Positions 1 through 12,282 of a stretch of DNA of 64,000 nt are shown piece after piece. The DNA is from Leptobrachium leishanense (Eukaryota; Chordata; Amphibia; Anura; Megophryidae). Position numbers and translations under genes: made by a program. The notes below the pieces were generated by a model, which did not search any database, was not told where the DNA came from, and was given only the letters and a program-made list of their open reading frames with translations. The stretch spans positions 54,048,881 to 54,112,880 of the forward strand of contig CM019063.1 in NCBI GenBank assembly GCA_009667805.1. The letters are read 5' to 3'. The first letter of the stretch is position 1, and every line of letters begins with the position of its first letter.

Positions 1-190
1 AGAATAGGTGAAGAAAAAAAATGCAACTTTTAAAAAGTTTTTGGAAAAAAAATACTTCACGAAAATGCCTGATAATAACATCTAAGGTCCCATGAATAAT
101 AATAAAAAGGTCTGTTATAGGAAAAAAAAACTGCCATTTTTAAAAAATCGGAAAAAGAAATTTTGCCGAAAAATGCTTAAAAAAATTGCA
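1..190. repeat. AT-rich dispersed repeat fragment
   Basis: This segment resembles about 62,520-62,700 in the same orientation: both carry a run like AAGGTCCTATGAATAATAAT followed by a poly-A-rich stretch with AAAAATC. It is probably the internal part of a non-autonomous DNA transposon cut by the window edge. No coding content. Confidence 0.5.
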
Positions 191-703
191 AAGCATAGGA
201 TATGATCCCACCTAGATTCAGTAGAAACCAGGAGGGATTGGTGAAAAAAACTTAATCCAGAAGGATTAAACCTCTATATTGGAAATAAGAAACAAAGAAT
301 GAAAGGGACTCACTCCGATAAAAGTCCAACAGAGTGAGCTGGGTTAGGTGTATAAAAATACAGAAAAAATTTATTAAATACAAAAAGACACACATGACAT
401 AATGAACAACAATGGTCGTGGGATACCTTCAAATATTTGGTCAATGATGCTTAGCAAAGAAAGAGTACCCCCGTAGGCCCAAATATACTTCATGCAATCA
501 ATTATTGAACAATACATAGGGCAGGGGAGAAATGCCAGGGCCTGTCTGCAGAAAACAATGAACCAGAGGAAGGGGTTGAAGGGAGAACCAAGAATCAGAC
601 ATACTGATGAAGATCTAGGCAGATAGCCTATTGTGTCTCCTACTCCTCATTGATTTCTGGTATGTCCCTAAAATAACCCTGGAATCTGGGGTTAACCCTA
701 GAT
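191..703. other. AT-rich stretch, nothing recognised
   Basis: I see no convincing open frame, terminal repeat or tandem structure here. It may be decayed repeat DNA. Confidence 0.4.
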
Positions 704-893
704 AATTGGATAGAAGGCATCAGCACCAGGATATCACAAGCTGGACCAAAACCAGCTCTTGTTGAAGCCGCGACAGGAGGCGGTGAAACGCGTATCAGCG
801 TTGTTTTGGTGATGGGTATTGTTTTAAGAAGCTTTATTCTGTGAGTTTTGGTCTAGCTTGTGATATCCTGGTTCTGATGCCTTCTATCCAATT
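704..893. repeat. Inverted repeat, 49-bp arms
   Basis: Arms 704-752 and 845-893 are reverse complements with two mismatches and enclose a 92-bp loop. The loop contains GGTGAAACGCGTATCAGCG, a motif type that recurs near 36,950, 48,240 and 52,480. It looks like a MITE or foldback element; I found no certain target duplication. Confidence 0.75.
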
Positions 894-1545
894 AATATGC
901 TTTTTTATGGTTGAGATATCTGGTCACACAGGCGTCTGGAGCTCTGTATTACAGCATTAGTGTTAAAAGGATTTAACAACCCACTGTCTTTGTTGTTTAT
1001 GTTTTAGAACCTTTATTCAAGAAACCAAACCTCCACGATTGAAGTGAGTCCTATCTTTACGAGGCTTCAGTCTTACAACATATTCAGGCTGTCGTTTCAC
1101 CAATCTACGCGGAAAGAATGTCTCATGTCCTAAAGATTAACCCTTTCTCTAGAAAATGGTTTTCTAGAAAACCACTGCCAGGACCCAATGGATTTATGGA
1201 GAATCATTTTTCATTACAGTCAGTGTAAAAATGGAAGTACCCTTCATTATACATTTTAGACACATTAAGCTTATTTGATAGACAGGCGTCTCCACCTGTT
1301 GGCCAAAAGCGATCGTACATTGACAATAATACTCCTGGAACTCCATGATTCTGTGTAGGAAATATGGAATTCCAAGCTGTTCTAAGAGCCTCAACACCTT
1401 GGTAATCATGGCTGAGGTCCTTGATAGTTTCACTTATCATTGAATTTAATTTGCAGGATATGAGCAGATTGAGTTTACTCAATGTTGGGCTCCTGCAGGA
1501 GTGTTGAAGCTTATGTATACTCAGTCATGGTAGTGAAGGGGTTAA
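894..1545. other. Gene-free AT-rich stretch
   Basis: Only short unsupported frames occur (up to 92 codons, on both strands, with no recognisable motif). No repeat boundary is clear until the TTAA at 1546. Confidence 0.4.
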
Positions 1546-1549
1546 TTAA

Positions 1550-2017
1550 CCTCCCTGGCGGTATTCCTGAGTGTGACTCAGGGTTAAATATCGCTACCGC
1601 GAATGGTAACCCCGAGCCACACTCGGGCTGTATACGCACCATATCCTGCGCTCCCTCGCTGTCCCCCGCAGTGTGATTGCCGCGACTTGCTTCCTGGTAG
1701 TGCTCCCTGTGAGTCACATGATGCAGGGGGTGGGACCAGGCAGCAAATTAGCAAACGGTAAAAATAAAATTTATTCAACAGCATGAATTGCTCATGAACG
1801 GCCACTAGGTGGCACTAACAGATCAGAAACAGACCATACACATTCTAAGACTTGACTTCACTGTATATATGGTTTGAAGATCTCTTATTTGCATGGATTT
1901 CGGTGAGCTATTCCTAATTATTACAGGCTTACTATGTAAAACAACACATTTTCTTTCAAAAAAAATTGAGACGCCTTTAGACACAAACTTTATGAAAAAA
2001 TTAGACCGCCAGGGAGG
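1550..2017. mobile_element. piggyBac-type MITE with TTAA target duplication
   Basis: The 468-bp element is flanked by TTAA at 1546-1549 and 2018-2021 and has inverted ends CCTCCCTGGCGGT. TTAA duplication with CC-starting ends is diagnostic of the piggyBac superfamily. It carries a subterminal hairpin around GAGTGTGACTCAGGG and CCCGAGCCACACTCGGG but no transposase, so it must have been mobilised in trans. Confidence 0.85.
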
Positions 2018-2021
2018 TTAA

Positions 2022-2257
2022 CAAATATTGAGCCTTGCATGTATTTTATGTGTTAAAACTATATTCAAATTAGAGATGCACATTCTTTATAAACTGAATT
2101 TTCAGACAAAATATCAGAATTTTGATGATTCAGGAGAGCCCGAAATTCCAACCGACAAAATACTGAATCGCCCAAAACAAATTTGAATCAATCTCAATAC
2201 TTTTGGATTAACTTGAAACCATTTTGTTAACTGAAAAACATGCACTCTAATTGCAAT
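2022..2257. other. AT-rich spacer before the telomere-like array
   Basis: No gene or repeat boundary is recognised. CCCTAA-type words begin at about 2258. Confidence 0.4.
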
Positions 2258-4415
2258 ACTAACCCTAACCCTAATACAAACATAATCTTCAACTGTAACC
2301 CAGACCCCTAACATAAACAGAAGCAGTAAACCTAACAGTAATCCTAACCCTAACAGTAAGCCAACCCTAGATGTAACTCTAAACCTAATACAAACATAAA
2401 CAGTCACTGTAACCTTGACAGTAACCCTAACCTAACACTATGCCAACCCTAGATGTAACTCTAAACCTAATACAAACATAGACAGTCACTGTAACCTTAA
2501 CAGTAACCCTAACACTAAGCCAACCCTAGATGTAACTCTAAACCGAATACAAACATAAACAGTCACTGTACCCTTAACAGTAACCCTAACACTAAGCAAA
2601 CCCTAGATGTAACTCTAAACCTAATAAAAAACATAAACAGTCACTGTAACCTTAACAGTAACCCTATCACAAACAGAACCAGTAAGTCTAACAGGTACCC
2701 TATCTCTGACAATAACCCAACCTTAGAAGGAACCATAACCCTAATACAAACATAAACAGTAACAGTAACCCTAACACAAACAGAACCTGTAAGCCTTACA
2801 GTAGCCCTGACACCAACAGAACCTGTAACCCTAACACAAACAGAACCTAACAGTAACCCTAACACAAACAGAACCTGTAAGCATAACAGTAACCCTAACA
2901 CAAACAGAACCTGAAAGTCTAACAGTAACTCTAACACAAACAGAACCAGCAAGTCTAACAGTGACCCTAACAGTAACCCTAACACAAACAGAACCAGTAA
3001 CCTAACAGTAACCCTAACACAAACAGAACCAGTAACCTAACAGTAACCCTAACACAAACAGAACCAGTAAGCCTAACAGTGACCCTAACACAAACAGAAC
3101 CAGCAAGTCTATCAGTGACCCTAACACAAACAGAACCAGCAAGTCTATCAGTGACCCTAACACAAACAGAACCAGTAACCTAAGAGTAACACTAACACAA
3201 ACAGAACCAGTAAGCCTAACAGTAACCCTAACACAAACAGAACCAGTAACCTAACAGTAACCCTAACACAAAAAGAACCAGTAAGCGTAACAGTGACCCT
3301 AACACAAACAGAACCAGTAAGCCTAACAGTAACCCTAACACAAACAGAACCAGTAAGCCTAACAGTGTCCCTAACAGTAACCCTAACACAAACAGAACCA
3401 GCAAGTCTAACAGTAACCCTAACACAAACAGAAACAGTAAGCCTAACAGTGACCCTAACACAAACAGAACCAGTAACCTAACAGTAACCCTAACACAAAA
3501 AGAACCAGTAAGCGTAACAGTGACCCTAACACAAACAGAACCAGTAAGCATAACATTAACTCTAACACAAACAGAACCAGTAAGTCTAACAGTAACTCTA
3601 ACACAAACAGAAACAGTAAGCCTAACAGTAACCCTAACACAAACAGAACCAGTAAGCATAACATTAACTCTAACACAAACAGAACCAGTAAGTCTAACAG
3701 TAACTCTAACACAAACAGAACCAGTAAGCATAACATTAACTCTAACACAAACAGAACCAGTAAGCCTAACAGTGTCCCTAACAGTAACCCTAACACAAAC
3801 AGAACCAGCAAGTCTAACAGTGACCCTATCACAAACAGAACCAGTAAGCCTAACAGTAACCCTAACACAAACAGAACCAGTAAGTCTAACAGTAACTCTA
3901 ACACAAACAGAAACAGTAAGCCTAACAGTAACCCTAACACAAACAGAACCAGTAAGCCTAACAGTAACCCTAACACAAACAGAACCAGCAAGTCTAACAG
4001 TAACCCTAACACAAACAGAACCAGTATGCCTAACAGTAACCCTAACACAAACAGAAACAGTAAGCCTAACAGTAACCCTAACACAAACAGAACCAGTAAG
4101 CGTAACAGTAACCCTAACACAAACAGAACCAGTAAGCCTAACAGTAACCCTAACACAAACAGAAACAGTAAGCCTAACAGTAACCCTAACACAAACAGAA
4201 CCAGTAAGCCTAACAGTGACCCTAACACAAACAGAACCTGTAACCTAACAGTAACCCTAACACAAACAGAACCAGTAACCTAACAGTAACCCTAACACAA
4301 ACAGAACTAGCAAGTCTAACAGTGACCCTAACAGTAACCCTAACACAAACAGAACCTGTAAGTCTAAAAGTAGCCAAACCACAGACGTAACCCTAGCTCT
4401 AACCCTTATGATAAC
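2258..4415. repeat. Telomere-like minisatellite, 36-bp higher-order unit
   Basis: About 2.1 kb of degenerate CCCTAA-containing DNA. The left part holds irregular CCCTAACCCTAA words. The right part settles into a 36-bp unit combining AACAGTAACCCTAACAC with AAACAGAACCAGTAAG; shorter variants also occur. Because 36 is divisible by three and stops are rare, both strands stay open for up to 257 codons; these frames are by-products, not genes. The C-rich strand is the plus strand throughout. Confidence 0.92.
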
Positions 4416-4454
4416 CCAAAACATTTAATAATTAACTATTCTACCTTACTAGAG

Positions 4455-4548
4455 GCTGTGTGGAACAAAAGGTACTGGGCTAAATGATAAACAGGCAGTG
4501 GTTTCTGGCCTTTTTATAATATAGCCCAGTACCCCTTGTTCCACATGC
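4455..4548. repeat. Short inverted repeat
   Basis: Arms at about 4455-4482 and 4521-4548 pair with a few mismatches (core GGTACTGGGCTA with TAGCCCAGTACC). Probably a small MITE; no target duplication identified. Confidence 0.6.
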
Positions 4549-4605
4549 TGTTTTGTTTGGGTTACCCCATTTTTTGTTACTGGACTAAGCCAACAGGATT
4601 TAGGA

Positions 4606-4782
4606 CAGTGTTTCCCAAACCTGTCCTCGGGACCCTCAACCAGGCCAGATTTTGCAGATCACCTTGGGAAAAACTGAATCCTGCAATCACCGAGCAGCAA
4701 ATCATATCACCTGTGCTGTGCTTCAGATATCTGGAAAAAGTGGCGAGGCGGAGGGTCCTGAGGACAGGTTTGGGAAACACTG
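4606..4782. mobile_element. hAT MITE with exact 8-bp target duplication
   Basis: A 177-bp element beginning CAGTGTTTCCCAAACCTGTC and ending with its reverse complement. It is flanked on both sides by ATTTAGGA (4598-4605 and 4783-4790). CAG-type ends plus an 8-bp duplication identify the hAT superfamily. It encodes nothing; the frames crossing it are incidental. Confidence 0.93.
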
Positions 4783-4929
4783 ATTTAGGACTATGTTGCT
4801 CTTCCCTTTTTTTTCTGATATTATCCGCACTGATGCACAGTGAGCAACATCCTACTAGAGGGTAGGGTGGAAAAAGGTAGAGAGGAGGTATAAAGGGGTG
4901 GGGTATAGAGGGATGTGTAGAGTGGGTAT

Positions 4930-5080
4930 AGGGGCTAAAAATGCTTGTGACATTTTGGACATTATAAAAAAATGTAAACATTTTTCTGGAATTTCAGATC
5001 GATCTGGAAAGGAAAATTTGGAAAAGTCCGAAATTTGCCAAAACGAAATGGACCAAAATGTAAGGCCCTGCACATGCCTA
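4930..5080. mobile_element. Possible hAT end fragment
   Basis: The segment ends in GCACATGCCTA, the reverse complement of a TAGGNATGTGC-type hAT terminus seen elsewhere here, and holds GAAAATTT/CCGAAATT-like subterminal words. The left end is not identifiable. Confidence 0.3.
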
Positions 5081-5089
5081 ATTCACACA

Positions 5090-5410
5090 GACCGAAATCT
5101 ATAAATAGAAGAACGAATGTTGATTAATCACGATCAGGAGTTAAATAGGATTGTTTTAACGTGTGAAAAATCTACCAGCTTTGAACTAGTGGCTTGAGGG
5201 AAAGAACAAATAGTACTGGGCACAGCAGGCGTCCCTGGTGGGTGCTGTCCATGATTTTGAAAATATTCGATAATAAGTCTGAGATTTCGTAGCTGCTGGG
5301 CCTATCATAGAGTGCAACTGCAGAGATAATTAAACATTGACGGAAATTAAACTATACAATTATTGCTTTCGAAATTCTGTCGGTATAGAAAAAAATATAG
5401 CATTTTGTTT
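5090..5410. other. Apparently single-copy stretch
   Basis: Mixed-composition DNA without tandem repeats or recognised transposon ends; it includes homeodomain-like AATTA words. A candidate for non-repetitive host DNA, but nothing proves function. Confidence 0.3.
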
Positions 5411-5437
5411 GTGTTATTTAAAAAAAAAAAAGATGCA

Positions 5438-6155
5438 GGGTTCTATTACATTTGCCGCGCAAAAGCGTACGTGCAGCGCATTTTTTTTGCACGCAGCGTT
5501 AAACCTTAACGCGCTTAAATTAACGCTGGTATTACAATCCGTCAAAAAATATTGCGCATAAAGAAGAAGCGCAAAAACGCTCGTGCATTAACGCTGCGCG
5601 CAGAAATCGGTGGGCAGACTGTTTTTTCACGTGATTCAGCCAATCAGAATTAAGAACCACAATTGTCTCCCGTTAAGTTTTAGCACCTGTCAAAATCAAT
5701 CTGTGTATATATGCTGCAGCAATAATAAAAACACGCACAACCTCTCAATTTTATTGTTTGGGTATGTGTAGAATGTGTAACTATACGTTGCTGTATTTTT
5801 TTTTTTTTCGTGCTGGTGTATTTTGTTTCGGCCAGAACGTTCAGATTTGCAGGCACCACCAGCATTTAAAAGACGTTTATTATGCGCGCAAACGTTGTTC
5901 GTAAAAATTTGCGCATCGATCGTAATACCATCTGCATACCAGCGCACAAACGCATTTGTGCTCACAATGTTAAGTATGGGATGCGCGCACGAACTTGCGT
6001 TTGCGCAGGGTTCGCGCAGGGTCACTCGCGTTAGACGTTAATGTGCATCGTGTGCGCGAACGTTGCAATACGACATTCAGCGCAAAGGGTTTTTCCCCTC
6101 GCGTTAATGCGTTTTGCGCACGCGCAAAATTGTGCACGAAGAGTGTAATAGTGCC
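5438..6155. mobile_element. CpG-rich MITE with GGG..CTATTACA ends
   Basis: The ends GGGTTCTATTACA (from 5438) and the complement of TGTAATAGTGCCC (to 6155) form imperfect inverted repeats. The interior is full of GCGC/CGCG words (for example GCGCACGCGCAAAA), unlike the CpG-poor surroundings. Related ends occur near 7446 and 48,190. A PIF/Harbinger-type origin is suspected but no clear 3-bp duplication was found. Confidence 0.6.
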
Positions 6156-6234
6156 CTATAAAGTGGAAGTCTGGAAGCTTGAGCCTGACTTGTCTTCAGA
6201 GGAAACGGGCTGGATTAATATTTCATTATAACAA

Positions 6235-6450
6235 GAAAAATAGAGTTGTCGTCTGCGCTCGTTTCTATACAATTCAATGCGCAACAAAACACTATCAGAG
6301 GTTTTAGTTTGCTTGAATGGCCATCGAAACATAAGCTCGCTCGCCCCATCAAGGCACCTCTCAGGTAGAGTGAGTCTTAACCAATGTACCAAAAGCTGAT
6401 CGTCTGAGCAACTGCATGCTCTCCTGCTGCTTTTCAGTCAAGGAGAGGCA
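6235..6450. repeat. Dispersed repeat shared with about 56,130-56,330
   Basis: Both copies contain, in order, an AACAAAACAC-like word, AATGGCCAT, AAGCTC, TCAAGGCACCTCT, GTGAGTC and GCTTTTCAGTCA. No coding content or clear ends. Otherwise 6156-6773 holds nothing recognisable. Confidence 0.55.
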
Positions 6451-7112
6451 GAAAAAGGTGTGTTTTATTTATTAACGCAGCAAGCACTTCCCTTTTGTGG
6501 CTAAAAACAAAAACATGGGAAAAGGACCAGCAGCAAAAATTATTTAACTGGTGTTACAGCATAATATACATACATAGAGAAAAAATGGTGTCGAGCCAGA
6601 GCTGCTGCAACATAATATTTCTTTATGAATGCCTCGTAGTGCGGGATTTTTGCTTATTAATATTTATATGATAATTACAGTAAACATGCATTCGTTTCAC
6701 ATTTGTTTTAATGCTACTGATACTGTTGTTATATTTTCCAAACGTGTTTTCGTTGCCATGCAACCTCTCACTACAGGGCCACCTTCAGGGGGACCCAGTG
6801 ATTCCAGGGGGCCCTGGCTCTTGCCAAACCCTATGCAGCTTATCAAAGTGTCATAGATGTAAGGGCCCCTCAATGCCATCCTGGACAGACCTACCAAGAC
6901 ATTTCCCGGTGGGCCGCAGCATTTGGGGCCGGAAGGAGCACTCTGGCTCATTAATGAGGGAGCGAATAGTGCGATCTGCAGCAGGTAGAGTTGCCAGCCG
7001 AACGATCTTCCACCAGGGAACACTTTTTATCCTCTTTCAGGACCACCAAGGAATTAGCCTACTCTCTTTAAAATAAGATAACAAACAGAGGAGGCAAAAT
7101 GTTTATTTTTAA

Positions 7113-8611
7113 CCCCATAGTGACCAGGCGGTTTTACGATTGTCTGTCCGAAAGTACCCACTGCTGTTTTTACGTTTCTGCGCTGTTTCTGTTTAGCTCT
7201 AATTTTCCTCTTACACGTTTATGGAACCCACACATATTATATACAGTTTTTCTCACCATTAAATGGACTTTCTAAAGATATTATTATTTTCATCATATCA
7301 TATAATTTTCTATAAAAAATTTGAAATATGATGAAAAAATTGGAAAAATACACTTTTTCGAACCTTAATCCCCAAAGTCTACAGCTGCCAAAAAAGACCC
7401 CGGCTAAATAGTTTTGATATTTTGTCCTGAGATTAGAAATACCCAGGGCTACATTACATTATAGGTGCTAAAGTTAACGCTCACCTGAGTGAGCGTTAAC
7501 GTTAGCCCTGGTAGCCACAGCATATTGCTAACGGGTTAAGAAACAAGATGCCGTTTGGAATGTTGCGCTTTTCAGCACGAGGTTACTGTACTTTGCTCTC
7601 CCTATACTTAACATGGGGAGCGAAAAGTGTTAATTTGCATTAGTATTACAATAAACTAACTCTGATTAACGTCCGGCTGCGGTTAGCAAAAAGTTAACCA
7701 CCGCCTGTGCCTTGGAGCTAACGGATTCCAAGCACATCCAGAAACCCCCTAAAACAATTCAGATACTCACCTACTATCCTGCGGCGAGGACCGCGGCTTC
7801 GTACACCTCCTCCGTCCGGCGGGAGCAGGGAGAGACTGGTGGAAAAAGTCACCCCAGTCTCCACCTGCGGATTACTACGCTGACCTGCTGGATTTTGCGA
7901 TTCAAGATCCGGCAGGTCATGTGACCGCCAGGGTCTGCCTCAATGGAGGCATCCCGGGGCTTAGCGCCCGTTAACAATGCAGGCAGCTTTTCTAGCGCTT
8001 GCATTGCAATTCTGTGCTAAAATGAGGGCGCAAAGGAGAAACAAACATGACCCTCTAGCTGCCAATGAACTTGAGATACTGGGATCCAAAGGATCCCCCT
8101 AGCTCCGCTTGGCAGCTTGTGGGGGTAACTGGCCATCTGACATCATCGCACATATGGCGACAATGTCAGTGGGTGCGTGGGTGACCCAGAGGCTTGGCTG
8201 ACATCCAAGATGTCAGCCACTTCCTGGTGCGAATCACAATTCGGCACCTAAGTGGTTAAAGAGAGGTACCGTTGAAAAGGGCATACTCTGCCCTCTCCAG
8301 TGTTACCTTTCTTTTTTTTGTAGCTCCACCCACTGGGGGAGAGGGAGTGGTTCCCCCCTTCCCTTTCAGACTCCCCCTGCAGACACCAGCGGCCCCTGAA
8401 AATGACATCATCGCGAATGGCGATGATGCCATCGAGACGGCTGGGGCCCCATAAAAACATCAGGCAGACTTCAGAGAAGTCATTACGGCATGGGAGCCCG
8501 GCCAGAGAGGAAAGTATAAGGAGGGAGGGGGGAAAAAGGACCATGACGTCCTTGGTCCTTAAGGGGAATTTTCCCCAGGACATACTATGTACGTCAGTGG
8601 TCCTTAAGGGG
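7113..8611. mobile_element. piggyBac-type composite MITE
   Basis: Flanked by TTAA at 7109-7112 and 8612-8615. Ends: CCCCATAGTGACCAGGCGG and, inverted, CCCCTTAAGGACCACTGACG, sharing CCCC-TA--GACCA. The same left half occurs at 27,934. Internally it has the GACATCCAAGATGTC dyad (8196-8218) and a nested MITE at about 7446-8020. No transposase; short frames are incidental. Confidence 0.75.
7446..8020. mobile_element. Nested MITE, Harbinger-like family
   Basis: Starts GGGCTACATTACATT exactly where the related element near 28,255 continues uninterrupted, so it is an insertion into the piggyBac element. It carries the palindrome GTTAACGCTCACC/TGAGTGAGCGTTAAC, also near 40,335 and 48,420. The right boundary is approximate. 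Confidence 0.55.
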
Positions 8612-8701
8612 TTAATTAATTTAATGAAATGGACATCTGAGAGAAAAAGTCCAGGACCAGACGTTCAGTAAGGGGCCCTAAGATTTCTGATGCCAACCCT
8701 G

Positions 8702-9441
8702 ACTGAATATCTCCACTCTTATATAATCCTGGTATTTTTATAGTAAATGCTGTATCGCGTAATCACAAAATTATCATTCTAGATATGTGTGTGTAAGGAG
8801 GTCGGTAGGTTAAGTCTAGTAATGCTATCATAGTGAAATAGAGGATAACCTCATTCCATATTGGTCTATATACTGTCCCTTGTCCCTTGTTGCAATGATC
8901 AAGTATAATCAAACCTCAAAAGCATTTTCTTGCCCTGGTATCACATATATTTGATGTGGTCTAATTCTGGAGCAATGCAAAGGAATTTCATTTTTCTCAA
9001 ATATGTGTGAAAATGGGCTCCAGAATATGCCCACAAAGTTTCAGCACCTCAACCATGTTTGATCAACAAGGAGTTACATTTTTTCCTTCGGAGAAAACCA
9101 GAGCCCAAGCTGAATTATAGATTTGCAGCAGCACTTCTTCACCAGCAGATGGTGCCATCTGTCTGTCAAATAGTGATACAGTTTGAAAATGTGCTTTTGA
9201 GATTTCCAAGCACATTTTCCTTGTATGGATACTGCAAGATGATCGTCCATAAAACCAATGGTTCCCGACATTGTACAGACAAAAAAGAAATCCATATAGC
9301 GCATCAATAAATTAGTATAAAATAGTTGTACAGACAATTGTGTCAATAATCCATAAAGTGCATCTGCAATATCCCAACTCCAGATTCTTCCAAAATGTAC
9401 AGGGTATTCAAGTTACTGTAACAAATTCTCATTCTCTATGG
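8702..9441. other. No gene or clear repeat seen
   Basis: Only weak frames under 91 codons on either strand and no terminal repeats or tandem structure. Confidence 0.4.
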
Positions 9442-9618
9442 GGGTTATTCAGAGAGAGGTGAAAACTAGGAGAATGGCAGGAGAAGAGAACAATCTAGAC
9501 CAAATAGCCAATTTGGTAAGGGAGATAATTTGGAGAATTTTTCTGTTTTGGCTATTTTGATCTAGAATTTTCACTTCTCCAGTCATTCTCCTGGTTTTCA
9601 CCTCTCTCTGAATAACCC
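9442..9618. mobile_element. MITE with long inverted repeats
   Basis: A 177-bp element with roughly 35-bp nearly perfect inverted ends starting GGGTTATTCAGAGAGAGGTG. The centre is AT-rich. No target duplication is certain. Superfamily unassigned. Confidence 0.8.
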
Positions 9619-9698
9619 TGTAAGTTTCCACAGATGTATAAGGGACAGGTGTCAAAATATTTAATTTTAGGCATTAAGTTGTGAAATAGGATTCTCGG

Positions 9699-10193
9699 TA
9701 GAGATGTTATGCACCGCTAAAAATTTCGTTTTGTTTCGGGTTTTTTCCAGGTGTTTTTTTTTTTTCATTTCGGCTCGTTTCAAACCATTTTCGTTTCGTT
9801 TCAATTCGAAATTTTGGATTTTTTTTTAAAAAAATGCTCAGAAGATCCTAAAAAAATATAAAAAGAAAGAGATTCTTTACTGCAGAATATTATAAGCAAC
9901 GGTTTATTAGATATTTAATTAAAACGGGAATATTTTTAACATTTAAGCCTATGGGGTAAAACATTTCCCACACCTTTAACATTGAAGCCTATGGGGTAAA
10001 ACATTTTTCACACCATTTTTAACATTTAAGCCTATGGGGTAAAACATTTCCCACACTTTTAACATTGAAGCCTATGGGGTAAAACAATTCCCACACCTTT
10101 ATTAACATTTGAAATGAACTATCAAATGGATAGCCATTTCAGAGTTCATTTCAAATTCGATAGTTAGTTGATATCCAAATCAGTGCACATTTC
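9699..10193. mobile_element. hAT remnant with a 41-bp tandem repeat
   Basis: Left end TAGAGATGTTATGCACCG and a right end complementary to AGAAATGTGCACTG suggest a TAGAGATGTGCA-type hAT. About 9940-10,110 holds roughly four copies of a 41-bp unit containing AAGCCTATGGGGTAAAACA. That unit derives from the CATAGGCTTCAATGTTAAA module found in many elements of this window. Confidence 0.55.
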
Positions 10194-10199
10194 TTTATT

Positions 10200-10456
10200 T
10201 TTTTTAAAAAAAGTTGTTGTTTTTTTTTACTTTATTTTCTTTGTTTCCTGTCCCCCAGGGCAGTACCCGGACCCCCATACACCTTTTATGGCCAATATCT
10301 TGCATATATGCCCTCTTGGAGGGCACTTTAAAATTCAAAATTTTGAGCCCCATAGACTTGCATTGAGTTCGAATCGTGTTCTCGTTAGAATTCAAACTTT
10401 TCCAAAAGTTCGAGTTCGAATGCGAGCCAAACACAGGGGTGTTCGGCCCATCACTA
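10200..10456. mobile_element. Truncated hAT end abutting the satellite
   Basis: Read on the minus strand this is TAGTGATGGGCCGAACACCCC-like DNA followed by the CATTGAGTTCGAAT and GCATATATGCAAGA words also seen at 12,159, 39,962 and 49,343. It ends exactly at 10,456 and the satellite begins with CTGTAGAG at 10,457. The other end is missing. Confidence 0.75.
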
Positions 10457-12158
10457 CTGTAGAGGTGCTGCCCGGCCGTGTGAGGATTCATATGCTGCAT
10501 TAATTATACTATAGAAGTGCTGCCCGGCAGTGTGTGGATTCATATGCTGCATTATTATACTGTAAAGGTACTACCCAGCAGTGTGAGGAATCATATACGG
10601 CATTAATTATACTGTAGAGGCGCTTCCCAGCAGTGTGCGGAATCATGTGCTGCATTAATTATACTGTAGAAGTGCTGTCCGGCAGTGTGCGGAATCATGT
10701 GCTGCATTAATTCAACGGTAGAGGTGCTGCCTGGCAGTGTGCGGAATCATGTGCTGCATTAATTCAACTGTAGAAGTGCTGCCAAGCAGTGTGCGGAATC
10801 ATGTGCTGCATTATTATACTGTAGAGGTGCTGCCCGGCAGTGTGCGGAATCATGTGCTGCATTATTATACTGTAGAGGTGCTGCCCGGCAGTGTGCGGAA
10901 TCATATGCTGCATTATTATACTGTAGAGGTGCTGCCAGCAGTGTGCGGAACCATATGCTGCATTAATTATACTGTAGAGGTGCTGCCCGGCAGTGTGCAG
11001 AATCATATGCTGCATTATTATACTGTAGAGGTGCTGCCAGCAGTGTGCAGAATCATATGCTGCATTATTATACTGTAGAGGTGCTGCCAGCAGTGTGCGG
11101 AATCATATGCTGCATTATTATACTGTAGAGGTGCTGCCAGCAGTGTGCGGAACCATATGCTGCATTAATTATACCGTAGAGGTGCTGCCCGGCAGTGTGT
11201 GGATTCATATGCTGCATTAATTATACTGTAGAGGTGCTGCCCGGCAGTGTGCGGAATCATATGCTGCATTATTTATACTGTAGAAGTGCTGTCCGGCAGT
11301 GTGAGGATTCATATGCTGCATTAATTATACTGTAGAGGTGCTGCCCGGCAGTGTGCAGAATCATATGCTGCATTATTATACTGTAGAGGTGCTGCCAGCA
11401 GTGTGCGGAACCATATGCTGCATTAATTATACTGTAGAGATGCTGCCCGGCAGTGTGCGGATTCATATGCTGCATTAATTATACTGTAGAGGTGCTGCCG
11501 GCAGTGTGAGGATTCATATGATGCATTAATTATACTGTAAAGGTGCTGCCCGGCAGTGTGCGGATCATATGCTGCATTATTATACGTAGAGGTGCTGCCC
11601 GGCAGTGTGCGGAATCATATGCTGCATTATTTATACTGTAGAGGTGCTGCCGGCAGTGTGTGGAATCATATGCTGCATTAATTATACTGTAGAGGTGCTG
11701 CCCGGCAGTGTGCGGAATCATATGCTGCATTAATTATACCGTAGAGGTGCTGCCCGGCAGTGTGCGGAATCACATGCTGCATTATTATACTGTAAAGGTG
11801 CTGCCCGGCAGTGTGCGGAATCATATGCTGCATTAATTATACTGTAAAGGTGCTGCCCGGCAGTGTGAGGATTCATATGCTGCATTAATTATACTGTAGA
11901 GGTGCTGCCCAGCAGTGTGAGGATTCATATGCTGCATTATTATACTGTAGAGGTGCTGCCCGGCAGTGTGAGGATTCATATGCTGCATTAATTATACTGT
12001 AGAGGTGCTGCCCGGCAGTGTGCGGAATCATATGCTGCATTATTATACTGTAGAGGTGCTGCCCGGCAGTGTGCGGAATCATATGCTGCATTATTATACT
12101 GTAGAGGTGCTGCCTGGCAGTATGCGGAATCATATGCTGCATTAATTATACTGTAGAG
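10457..12158. repeat. 52-bp satellite array, about 32 copies
   Basis: Units of 51-53 bp contain CTGTAGAGGTGCTGCCCGGC, then AGTGTGCGGAATCATATGCT and GCATTAATTATA. A near-palindrome CTGCCCGGCAG lies in each unit. The array resumes at 22,481-22,644 and 23,084-23,384, so it was once continuous (about 41 copies). The open frames over it are by-products. Confidence 0.95.
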
Positions 12159-12282
12159 TAAGGATGAGCCGAACACCCCCCGAGTTCGGTTCGAGCCCGA
12201 ACCCGAACTTCCCATTTGTTAGGGACCGAACCCGAACCCGAACTCCCATGCAAGTCAATGGGGCTGAAAATTCGGTTATTAA

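Larger units (their letters stand above)
6774..8701. mobile_element. Tentative hAT shell enclosing a piggyBac insertion
   Basis: The left end CAGGGCCACCTTCAG and the right end complementary to CAGGGTTGGCATCAG could be the termini of one hAT element, because each continues into a GGGCCCC word. The 8-bp flanks agree at only five positions, so pairing of these ends is uncertain. If correct, the piggyBac element 7113-8611 was inserted later. Confidence 0.4.

Noticed and set aside
3455..4228. 257-codon minus-strand and 242-codon plus-strand frames
   Set aside because: Both are translations of the 36-bp telomere-like repeat, open because the period is a multiple of three and stops are rare.
10457..12158. 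Possible CRISPR-like array with about 52-bp spacing
   Set aside because: Whole units are repeated, with no unique spacers; it is a satellite in a eukaryotic context.
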